Part shown: piece by piece, positions 28,018-35,810 of the stretch
Layout of the letters: every line of letters begins with the position of its first letter
How positions within the stretch are numbered: position 1 is the first letter of the stretch
Source of the DNA: Desulfurococcales archaeon
Lineage (GTDB): Archaea; Thermoproteota; Thermoprotei_A; Sulfolobales; Desulfurococcaceae
Direction: 5' to 3'
DNA: 64,000 bases
Assembly: GCA_027022365.1 (NCBI GenBank)
Contig: JALVYU010000031.1
Span: 310,001-374,000 of the forward strand
The notes under the pieces: model-generated
What the model saw: only the letters and a program-made list of their open reading frames with translations
Databases searched by the model: none
Told to the model about the DNA's origin: nothing
Program-made: the position numbers and the translations under genes

Positions 28018-28042
28018 CGGGGAAAAACCTATCTTTTCCCCG
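28018..28042. terminator. perfect stem-loop between convergent genes
   Basis: CGGGGAAAA and TTTTCCCCG form a 9-base perfect stem with a 7-base loop, ending directly before the stop codon of the leftward symporter gene and 37 bases after the rightward permease stop. It could serve both strands. Archaeal termination usually relies on T-runs rather than hairpins, so the terminator role is tentative; the structure itself is exact. Confidence 0.5.
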
Positions 28043-29503
28043 TTACTCGTATTTTCTACTCGTCGGCAAACTGACAATTATGAACGCTATTGTCCCCGCT
28101 GCCAGGGCTGGGACTGCCGCGATGTAGATGCTGTCCCATATAGCCCAGTCCAGCTCGCCCTCTACAGCGATCGTGGCCGGCAGTGTCAGCAGTATTAGGG
28201 CAATCCATACCGTGAGGTTCACGGCTATGCTCGCATACGCCCCTTGTTTCGTCGCGCGTCTCCAGTAGAGCCCTAGTATGAAGGGTATTCCCTGTACCAT
28301 CAATATCAGCTCCCAGCTAAGATTCATTAGGAAGTATATCGTCTTGCCGTAGAAGGCTATCAGGAGGCTGATCACAGTTATGATCGGGACAAGTATCCTG
28401 CCCAGCAACAACTTGGTCTTCTCACTGGTTCCAGGCCTTATCTTCGGCAGTATATTGTTGACTATCATGGTAGAGGGGATGAGCATCGCGGAGTCAGCGC
28501 TGCTCATGAGGGCTGCGAGAAGGCCTATGCTGAAGATCACGAAGGGTATTGTCGGCAGAAGCTTTAGGCCGAGGGTTGGCAGGATCTCGTCGGGATTGGA
28601 TAGGTTGGGCACTATTAGGCGGCCGAAGATACCGATAGTAGCGGGCACTAGTCCCAGCAACACATAGGTTATCCCGGCGGCGATGCTTGAGTATTTGCTG
28701 ACCTTCTCGTTCTTGGCCGATAATGCCCTCTGGACCAGGTCCTGGCAGCTGAGGCTTCCTATTCCCTGGACAAGCCATGAAGAGATGTAGAAGCTCGCGC
28801 CCAGCAGGCCAACGTATCCCAGGTATCCCCAGTTGTTTTCGGGAAGTATTGAGAAGTCGCTTAACGGTATCTTTGACCCGACGACTCCTAGCCCGCCGGC
28901 AGCGCTGATAACGAAGGGGAGGAGTATGATTATCCCCGTGATAAGTAGCATTGACTGGAAGAAATCTGTTACGGCAACACTCCACATGCCGCCCAGCGTT
29001 GTATATGCTACCGTGACTATTGTTCCGAGCAGTAAACCGTACGTGTAGGGTAGGCCTAGGAACACCTTGAATATCGTCCCGAAGCTCAGCAGTAGGCTCG
29101 CCATCCATCCCATGTAGGCTATTGTCTGCACTACCGCGGAGGCCAGCTCCATCCCGCCGCCATACCTGTCCCTGAAGAAGTCGCTCACAGTCATGTATCC
29201 TTTACGCCTCAGTATCCCGGCGAAGAATAGGCCGAACAATATGATGCAGAGCCCGGCCCCGATGGGATCCATTATCACGCCGCGGTACCCGTAGCTGTAA
29301 GCCATGCTGGCACCGCCGAGGGCGAGTCCTGTGCCAAACCATGTTGCTAGTATAGTTCCATATGTTAAGAGGTAGCCGAGCCTCCTCCCGGCAACGATGT
29401 AGTCGGCTAATCCCTTCACTCTCCTTGATGCCCAGTAGCCTATGATTAGGGTGAAGACCATGTAGAGACCTATACCTATGAATGCTAGTCCGACCTTATC
29501 CAT
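28043..29503 (-). CDS. sodium:solute symporter family transporter
   Basis: About 486 residues with 12-13 membrane helices. SSS-family features: N-terminal GYWASRRVKGLADYIVAGRR, the GTGLALGGASMAY segment of TM2, and IGLLAALMSSADSAM, the family's conserved A-x-x-S-S-x-D-S motif for the sodium site. The substrate is probably an organic solute. The preceding hisD-like gene ends inside its ribosome binding site (GGAGGTGA, five bases before ATG 29503), so the two are coupled and the transporter likely imports the substrate of that dehydrogenase. An upstream GTG at 29512 is less likely. Confidence 0.9.
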   Translation of the reverse strand: MDKVGLAFIGIGLYMVFTLIIGYWASRRVKGLADYIVAGRRLGYLLTYGTILATWFGTGLALGGASMAYSYGYRGVIMDPIGAGLCIILFGLFFAGILRRKGYMTVSDFFRDRYGGGMELASAVVQTIAYMGWMASLLLSFGTIFKVFLGLPYTYGLLLGTIVTVAYTTLGGMWSVAVTDFFQSMLLITGIIILLPFVISAAGGLGVVGSKIPLSDFSILPENNWGYLGYVGLLGASFYISSWLVQGIGSLSCQDLVQRALSAKNEKVSKYSSIAAGITYVLLGLVPATIGIFGRLIVPNLSNPDEILPTLGLKLLPTIPFVIFSIGLLAALMSSADSAMLIPSTMIVNNILPKIRPGTSEKTKLLLGRILVPIITVISLLIAFYGKTIYFLMNLSWELILMVQGIPFILGLYWRRATKQGAYASIAVNLTVWIALILLTLPATIAVEGELDWAIWDSIYIAAVPALAAGTIAFIIVSLPTSRKYE

Positions 29504-29508
29504 CACGT

Positions 29509-30858
29509 TCACCTCCCGGTCAAGCGTTCGAGGCGTGCATCGATGCTTTTCTTGTGGAAGAAAAACCCTTCGATACCGGCTAGTACCGACGCGTCACGGC
29601 CTGTTATCTCTAGGCCGCGGGGCTCGACGTACTGGATATCTATTATCTTGATGTAGTCGAGGACGCTGAGGCCGCTCCTAGACCTTGCGGCGCCACCGGT
29701 TGGGAGCACATGGTTTGACCCGAGGCTATAATCTCCCAGTGCTGCCCCCGAGTATTCGCCGATAAACACTGTTCCTGCGGAGCTTATCTTCTCCAATACA
29801 ATGCTTGTGTTCTCGGGTCTCGTAATGACTTCCAGGTGCTCGGGAGCATACTGATTTGCAAACCGTATTGCTTCGTCGAGACCATCCGCTACGAGTATCC
29901 CTCCATACAATGACATGCTCTCTGCAGCTGTCTCACGTGCTTTATCAGGCGCCTTGTCCAGCCATGATATGATCTCGTCCCTAACACGGTAGGCTTGTTC
30001 CTCTGAAGCCGTCACGAGTATTGAGGACGAGAGCACTCCGTGCTCGGCCTGGGCCAGTAGGTCGAGGGCTATAAGGCCCGGATCACCGGACCCGTCGCTC
30101 AGAACCATTATCTCCGAGGGCCCCGCCAGCATGTCTATGCCTGTCCTAGTGGAGGCCAGGAATTTGCCCGCCGTGAACCAGGGTCCTCCGGGCCCCACGA
30201 TCTTGTCTACGCGCTCCACGGTCTCCGTGCCACACGCCATTGCGGCTGCCGCTTGCACTCCGCCTAACCTATAGATCTTGTCCGCACCGGCGATAACTGA
30301 TGCAACTATTATTGATGGATCGATTCCGGGGTCGCCTCTGCCCCTGGGCGGGGAGGCGGCGAATATGTTTCTGCAGCCCGCGACTCTTCCGGGCACTATG
30401 GTCATCAGGGCTGTTGATGGATACGGGTAGAGTCCGCCCGGTATATATGCTCCGACCTTCTCGACAGGCCTCACGATCTGGCCGACATATACTCCGGGCT
30501 CGACGCGGTAGATCCACGTATCCCTGAGCCCTTCCAGGATCTTCTGGTTGAAGCGCCTTATCCTATCAGCGATCCTTTCGAGAGAGCCCCTTAGCTCGCT
30601 GGGCACCTTCTTAAAGGCGTCCCTGACCTCATAGTCGAGGATCTCGATAGGAGTATCTCTTGGGATACCGTAGAATTCCTGGTAGAAATCCCTTATGGCT
30701 TCGTCTCCGCGGCGGCAAACATCCCTGAATAATACTTCTGCTCTCTTTACCTGTTCCTCTCCTAGGCGCCAGCGGCTCAGGATCTTCTCTGCGTCTTCAC
30801 GGCGTAGACGGGCTATCCGCTCTAGCCTTATATTGTATTTTCTCGTGAACGGACACAC
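29509..30858 (-). CDS. hisD: histidinol dehydrogenase family protein (HisD-like)
   Basis: 449 residues from GTG. HisD motifs are conserved: TGIDMLAGPSEIMVL, DLLAQAEHG with the Q and H zinc ligands, the catalytic pair in YAPEHLE, ALGDYSLGSNHVLPTGGAAR with the D ligand, and a late H in EGFFFHKKS. The NAD-binding segment differs: GPGGPWFTAGK replaces the usual GPGN motif. No other histidine biosynthesis gene is near, and it is coupled to a sodium symporter. HisD homologues also oxidise other polyols (for example HpsN on dihydroxypropanesulfonate), so a catabolic role on an imported alcohol is plausible. Symbol given for the family only. Confidence 0.85.
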   Translation of the reverse strand: MCPFTRKYNIRLERIARLRREDAEKILSRWRLGEEQVKRAEVLFRDVCRRGDEAIRDFYQEFYGIPRDTPIEILDYEVRDAFKKVPSELRGSLERIADRIRRFNQKILEGLRDTWIYRVEPGVYVGQIVRPVEKVGAYIPGGLYPYPSTALMTIVPGRVAGCRNIFAASPPRGRGDPGIDPSIIVASVIAGADKIYRLGGVQAAAAMACGTETVERVDKIVGPGGPWFTAGKFLASTRTGIDMLAGPSEIMVLSDGSGDPGLIALDLLAQAEHGVLSSSILVTASEEQAYRVRDEIISWLDKAPDKARETAAESMSLYGGILVADGLDEAIRFANQYAPEHLEVITRPENTSIVLEKISSAGTVFIGEYSGAALGDYSLGSNHVLPTGGAARSRSGLSVLDYIKIIDIQYVEPRGLEITGRDASVLAGIEGFFFHKKSIDARLERLTGR

Positions 30859-30918
30859 CTCTACACCCCGAGAAACGCGTTATTCTTAGTGTTAGGACTG
30901 TTGTAGCCTGGAGCGAGG

Positions 30919-31097
30919 CCTATAATGGTATAGGATTGACTATCGGAGACGATATATCCGGTCTCTAGGTATGGGTGTATGAACCATGACACCTCGCACC
31001 TCTGGAGAGGAGAAATGCTTTGGAACAGCATTATACGTTGTGTGTTCTAGATGGAACTCGCCGCGAGTGTTTCTCCGACGTGGCCGGTGTTTACCGG
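30919..31097. other. intergenic stretch dense in short hairpins
   Basis: The 300-base gap between the HisD-like gene and the ABC permease shows seven short inverted repeats in a row: CCTATA/TATAGG (30919-30934), GAGAC/GTCTC (30946-30965), GGTGT/ACACC (30974-30994), CCTCT/AGAGG (30999-31010), TGCT/AGCA (31016-31030), CTCG/CGAG (31057-31067) and CCGGT/ACCGG (31084-31097). Base composition is richer in GC than other gaps. It may be a leader of the leftward hisD-symporter mRNA or a separate RNA. No strong promoter is visible. Confidence 0.35.
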
Positions 31098-31158
31098 ATC
31101 TCGACGTAGGTGTGGATTAGGAAAAACACTGTTTTCAGCTCATTGTGGGGGAGGAAAA

Positions 31159-32427
31159 CTATTTTTCAGCGTACCTTCTTATCTGGATCCTATAGATCGT
31201 TGCTCCGGCTACGAATATTGCGATCGCCGCCACCACGGACTTAACGAACAAGGGCAGTATGTCGGGTAATCCGTACTGGTATACAACGATATCCCTTATA
31301 CCGTCTATTGCCCAGGTGAACGGGAAGTTCTCCGCAAAGATCCTCATCCACCCCGGGAGCCATTCTTTCGGGAACCATATCCCTGCCGTGAAGGTGAATA
31401 GCAGTCCCAGGGCGGTCGATAGGCTCGAAGCCCCCTTACTGGTTCTCGAGGCGAGTGATAGGACTAGACCCATACCTATCGACATAATGGCGGCTGCCAG
31501 CATGAATACTGGTACGAGCCAGTCGACAGGGTTTAATGGGCTCCAGTAGATCCGGGCACCGGCAACTCCTATTCCCACGAACAACGCTATAAGCGCTGAT
31601 ACCACTAGGACAATTATACCGCCCAGCGTCTTGCCTATTAGGAGCTCCGGGCCGCTCGAGGGGCTTGCCAGCAGCCTCTTTAGTGTTCCAAGCTCTTTCT
31701 CCCTCACAATCATCGCAGAGCCGATCAATAGGCCCGTGTACAGGAACATCATACCTATAGCTCCAAGGGTATACCATCCTATAATAGCTGGCCTAGACCC
31801 CACCGATTCGGGTACTACTTCCTCCACCGAGGCATTAATGGGGAAGGCGATACCGATCAGATACTGCTTTATCCTGTCCAAAGACATCGTAGCATTGGCT
31901 GTTGGCATATATTTCGAGATATAGGCTAGGCTAACATTGATCTTAACGCTTGAAAGCCTACGGGAAACTCCCTGGAGGAATCCCGTGATTATTCCCTCAT
32001 AGATCTGCTTCGTGGATGGATTATCAGCTCTTATAAGCACGATCAGCCTGCCGGTGCCGTATGTCGCGTTCACGCCGAACCCGTCGGGTATAATGATGCC
32101 TGCGTCGAGCCTCCCCTTGAGGAGGAGTTCTTTGAGACGCACCGAGTCATTTATCATCTCGACGTTGAACAAGTGCTTACCATTGATCATCGTGTTGTTC
32201 ATGAGGTCTACGAGATAAGTACCGTTAAAAGGCGCCACGCTATGATCATTGTTCACCACACCAACGCTTAGAGTAATTACATGTCCGGCTCCAGGCGGCA
32301 CGAACACGTAGGCCGTCATCAAGATCCATATAATCGGCCATGCCACCACCCAGAACAGCGCCGCCTTATCTCTAAACATGGTTTTTACATCGCGTACAAT
32401 AAAGGCTTTAACAGCACGCCAATTCAT
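31159..32427 (-). CDS. ABC-2 type permease (YhgE/LinA-like with external loop)
   Basis: 422 residues. A basic cytoplasmic start (RAVKAFIVRDVKTMFRDK), one membrane helix (about 24-44), an external domain of about 170 residues with N-x-T sites, then five or six helices from about 215 on. EKELGTLKRLLASPSSGPEL is the typical ABC-2 cytoplasmic loop before the second half, and the C-terminal end is basic. It overlaps the ATPase gene by four bases and forms a one-ATPase one-permease exporter. Confidence 0.88.
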   Translation of the reverse strand: MNWRAVKAFIVRDVKTMFRDKAALFWVVAWPIIWILMTAYVFVPPGAGHVITLSVGVVNNDHSVAPFNGTYLVDLMNNTMINGKHLFNVEMINDSVRLKELLLKGRLDAGIIIPDGFGVNATYGTGRLIVLIRADNPSTKQIYEGIITGFLQGVSRRLSSVKINVSLAYISKYMPTANATMSLDRIKQYLIGIAFPINASVEEVVPESVGSRPAIIGWYTLGAIGMMFLYTGLLIGSAMIVREKELGTLKRLLASPSSGPELLIGKTLGGIIVLVVSALIALFVGIGVAGARIYWSPLNPVDWLVPVFMLAAAIMSIGMGLVLSLASRTSKGASSLSTALGLLFTFTAGIWFPKEWLPGWMRIFAENFPFTWAIDGIRDIVVYQYGLPDILPLFVKSVVAAIAIFVAGATIYRIQIRRYAEK

Positions 32428-33362
32428 CCCTCCAGCCTCCTACCCGTTAGTTTGAGGAACACGTCCTCGAGATCGGGCTTGAGCACCCTTAGAACACTTA
32501 TGCTGAGACCCAACTCGTAGGCGGTGCTCGTGATCTCTGGTACGAGCTGGTCTGGATCCCTACAATGTATCCTCAGGGTCTCCGCACCAGTCTTATTAAC
32601 TTGTAGCCCGAGGTTTCCCGCCAGGTACGACTCGAGCTTCTCAGCCATGCTTTGTTCTCTAAGAACCACTTCTATAACGGCCGGCGGCCCATACCTTGAT
32701 TTCAGCTCCTCCGGCGACCCGGAAACTATTATGCGGCCCTTATCCATGATGGCTACTTCGTCGCTGAGCTTATCGGCCTCCTCCATGTAATGGGTCGCCA
32801 GAATAACTGTTTTACCGCTTCTCCTCAGATCCATTATGAGCCCCCAGACGCTCTTCCTGATACCCGGGTCTAGGCCTGTTGTCGGCTCATCGAGAACTAT
32901 CAGCTCCGGATCATGGATGAGAGCCGCTACAATGCTTAGCCTCTGCCTCAACCCACCACTATATGTCCTGACAGGCTTGTCTAAGTAACCAGTGATCCCT
33001 AGCTTCTCCGCGAGCTCCCTGATCCTATCCCTGGCATCACGGGGGCTCACACCATATATTCCGGCGTAGAAGAAGAGATTCTCCCACCCGGTCAGGTTTG
33101 GATGTAATCCGTGTTCTTGGGGCTGGAAGCCTATCCTTGCCCTGATCCCCGGGCTCAACGGTGATCCGCCCAAGACCATCACTTTGCCCTTATCCGGCTT
33201 CGAGACCCCAACTATTATTGATATGAGTGTCGACTTGCCAGCCCCGTTAGGTCCGAGTAAACCGTATACGCATCCCACAGGAACCCTAAGACTTACGTCG
33301 TCGAGAGCCCTGACGCTATTATATGTTTTCACAATGTCTTCAGCGATGACCGCATAATCCAT
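32424..33362 (-). CDS. ABC transporter ATP-binding protein
   Basis: 312 residues. Walker A GPNGAGKST at 37-45, Q-loop GFQPQEHGLHPN, signature YSGGLRQRL near 138, Walker B LIVLDEPTTGLDPG, H-loop ATHYMEEAD, and a C-terminal exporter-type extension ending VLKPDLEDVFLKLTGR, a hallmark of ABC-2 exporter ATPases. It leads the operon; a TATA-like TTTAAAAAC/ATAT tract sits about 33400-33430. Confidence 0.92.
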   Translation of the reverse strand: MDYAVIAEDIVKTYNSVRALDDVSLRVPVGCVYGLLGPNGAGKSTLISIIVGVSKPDKGKVMVLGGSPLSPGIRARIGFQPQEHGLHPNLTGWENLFFYAGIYGVSPRDARDRIRELAEKLGITGYLDKPVRTYSGGLRQRLSIVAALIHDPELIVLDEPTTGLDPGIRKSVWGLIMDLRRSGKTVILATHYMEEADKLSDEVAIMDKGRIIVSGSPEELKSRYGPPAVIEVVLREQSMAEKLESYLAGNLGLQVNKTGAETLRIHCRDPDQLVPEITSTAYELGLSISVLRVLKPDLEDVFLKLTGRRLEG

Positions 33363-33529
33363 CTTCGACGCCTCACAGCATGATTAGATGTTTTGTCAAA
33401 ACCATATTATATGATATTATTTAAAAACAATTATCGGTTTTCTGAATAGCAGAACAAATAGCCCGTTACCTACGGGTTACAAAGAATAGTAACCATTGAC
33501 ATTAATACTCCTAACACATATAATACCTT

Positions 33530-34708
33530 GTGGAAACCGAGACAATACGTTCTTCTATATACATGGTTGAGGCTGATGAGATGAGGGAAAACCATGCAGG
33601 ATCGGCTCTGAGAATAGGTGACTGGATCTTAGGCATAGCTAGGGAGAGCCGCCCGAAAGAACTAATGGTTGAGGTTACAACTTCTTGTAATTACCAGTGC
33701 ATTTATTGTTTCAGAAACAATATCATAGGAGAAAAACTAACCCACATGATGACTCCTGAGACATTCATGAAAGTAGTCGAGAACGCGCTGGAGGCCGGTG
33801 TAGAGAAGATAAGCTTCTCAGGATGGGGCGAACCCCTGGTCAACCCGCATATCATAGAGTTTATCAGGACAGCGAAGGAGAAGGGTCTCAGGGTTCTTCT
33901 GAACACCAATGGATACTACTTGGACAAGTACCTCGACGACATATATCGTCTTGGAGTAGATGAGCTCGTCGTCAGCATGGACAGTGATGAAGACGATGTA
34001 TACAGGCTGTTGAGACGTGGAGGGGATCTCGGAAGAATCGTTGATGCTCTTCTCAGGCTCAAAAAATACAGGGTAAGGGATACGAGGCGTTCACCGGATC
34101 TATGGATAAACTTCACCCTGACAAAATACAACTACAAAAACATAGTTCCGATGATAAAGCTAGCCGAGAAACTCGGGGCCAGAATGCTGGTCGTATCAAA
34201 CATGATACCGCTATCAAAAGAAATGGAAGAGATCACCTGCTACAGCAACGAGGACTGTGCCGAAACAATAGAGAAGCTCAAAACAATGCTTGCAACACTG
34301 AGTCTAACACACAATGTCGTGATAAGTCTTCCGGACATAAGGCTGAGAACCGAGAGGCGTTGTCCGTTCGCGGCGGATAAGGCCCTATATATAAGATGGG
34401 ATGGCAAGGTAGCACCCTGCATATACTATGCTCATCACTGGAGAAACTACTTCATGGGGATAGAGAGGGAGATATACCCAGTAATACTCGGAGACCTGAA
34501 GAAGGATAGACTCATCGACATATGGAGATCACCCAAGTACCTACGGCTAAGATTCATGACGGAGTTCAGCCACATGCCTAGCTGCCTCGACTGCCCGGTC
34601 AGAGACTACTGTATCCTAACAAGAGACAACAAGGCGGACTGCTGGGGCAACACACCCACATGTGCTCACTGCCCCTACAGCAGGAACATGACCAGATGCC
34701 CATTATAA
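33530..34708 (+). CDS. radical SAM/SPASM domain protein
   Basis: 392 residues. The radical SAM cluster is C53, C57 and C60 in CNYQCIYC, followed by ISFSGWGEPLVNP (GGE-type motif) and LRVLLNTNGYYLD. A C-terminal cysteine-rich SPASM region (RRCPF, GKVAPCIYYAHHW, CLDCPVRDYC, DCWGNTPTCAHCPYS) would hold extra iron-sulfur clusters. Such enzymes modify peptides or proteins. Radical SAM/SPASM proteins are often encoded near tungsten AOR-type oxidoreductases, and two such enzymes lie 9 and 19 kb away, so a maturase role is possible but unproved; no small peptide substrate gene is adjacent. GTG 33530 follows a TATA-like CATATAATAC too closely; ATG 33563 may be the real start. Confidence 0.85.
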   Translation: METETIRSSIYMVEADEMRENHAGSALRIGDWILGIARESRPKELMVEVTTSCNYQCIYCFRNNIIGEKLTHMMTPETFMKVVENALEAGVEKISFSGWGEPLVNPHIIEFIRTAKEKGLRVLLNTNGYYLDKYLDDIYRLGVDELVVSMDSDEDDVYRLLRRGGDLGRIVDALLRLKKYRVRDTRRSPDLWINFTLTKYNYKNIVPMIKLAEKLGARMLVVSNMIPLSKEMEEITCYSNEDCAETIEKLKTMLATLSLTHNVVISLPDIRLRTERRCPFAADKALYIRWDGKVAPCIYYAHHWRNYFMGIEREIYPVILGDLKKDRLIDIWRSPKYLRLRFMTEFSHMPSCLDCPVRDYCILTRDNKADCWGNTPTCAHCPYSRNMTRCPL

Positions 34709-35055
34709 GGAGAAATATAGCTTGTTTGCGTAGCTTAATCGCTTTCCTCCCTCAATACAATATAAACAACCACAGCTATCATCATGAATGAAGAACTCCG
34801 AGGATCATCAGTCTGTGTTAAAATCTTGAAATAGCCGTCTATAGAATACAATACTTCATTAAGGAAAACGTTCTCGTGCCAATATTGAAAATATAACAGC
34901 ATATCCCTATAGGCTACATGCTTTAGAAGCATAACAAAGCATAATTTTTAGTATACTCGGTTATCTCATATACGTACAATGCTCATAGAATTATTGGTTA
35001 AAGATCCATAGGGTTTTATCACATAGATGTTCATATGATAAAATGGATTGAACGA

Positions 35056-35125
35056 GGCAAGATATGATGAAATACCTTATAAAAATTATTTATGTTGTAC
35101 CTTTTGTACTTCATCATATCTTGCC
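35056..35125. repeat. long inverted repeat around a TATA-like core
   Basis: A 16-base perfect arm at 35056-35071 (GGCAAGATATGATGAA) recurs inverted at 35110-35125; with one mismatch the arms extend to 20 bases. The 30-odd base interior is AT-rich and contains CCTTATAAAAATTA. It lies in a 500-base gap with no convincing gene (34709-35209). It could be a transcribed hairpin, a paired operator, or a miniature element remnant. Confidence 0.7.
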
Positions 35126-35209
35126 CGTTTATGCCTAATGTTTTTCATAGTCGATCGTAATTGAGTGATTGCATATATATCGGCATTTAAGCGAACATCA
35201 TAATATATT

Positions 35210-35671
35210 ATGAACTTGATATGGATATATAATACTTTGATTATCTACTATGTATGGAATTATTATAGTACCATAAGGGTGAATAATAGTTTGTCCGAAG
35301 AGGAGAGATGCCTTGAAATAATTCTTCACATAGATAGGCAGAGGAAAATCTCTACTGTTATTGGGTCATTAAATGCTATATTATTCAGTGTAATACTCTT
35401 ATTCGCATTACTGATTATGCTAATTGCTAATCCTCTGATCAACGGTTTTGGGCTAGTCGGCGTAATATTAGGCTTAGCATTATACGTTATTGTATTATTC
35501 GTAATAAAGTACTCCAGTACGAAACGAGAACTAGATTTGGAGGGTCCTTTACAGCGATACTGTTTATCAGAGAACATTCCTGAAGAACTAAGGAAAATAG
35601 CTCAGAGTTTATTGGAGGAGAGAAGGAAACCTGAAATCTCCATGAGAGGGGAGAATATCTACAATAAATAG
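35210..35671 (+). CDS. hypothetical membrane protein
   Basis: 153 residues. A short hydrophobic N-terminus, a charged linker (about 25-45) and two strong membrane helices (about 48-72 and 76-100), ending in a hydrophilic cytoplasmic-looking tail of 50 residues. A TATA-like CATATATATC lies near 35172-35181, about 30 bases up. Codon use is AT-rich like the following surface-protein gene, so both may belong to an acquired or fast-evolving block. Family not recognised. Confidence 0.6.
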   Translation: MNLIWIYNTLIIYYVWNYYSTIRVNNSLSEEERCLEIILHIDRQRKISTVIGSLNAILFSVILLFALLIMLIANPLINGFGLVGVILGLALYVIVLFVIKYSSTKRELDLEGPLQRYCLSENIPEELRKIAQSLLEERRKPEISMRGENIYNK

Positions 35672-35810
35672 GAGATAAATTTGGTTATTGTTGGGGATAT
35701 ATAATTTTTCATATATTTTTAAACATTATTAACTACTTTTCAAGAGTACGAAACGTTATTGTCGAATATTGATATCCTATTACGGAAAACTGATTATACT
35801 GGTGATATAC

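Noticed and set aside
34735-34932. 65-residue minus-strand frame after the radical SAM gene
   Set aside because: AT-rich, no ribosome binding site, no family-like composition; likely chance in the gene-free stretch 34709-35209.
35769-35810. Upstream TTG start of the large surface protein
   Set aside because: No ribosome binding site; it would hide the pilin-like leader that begins at TTG 35811.
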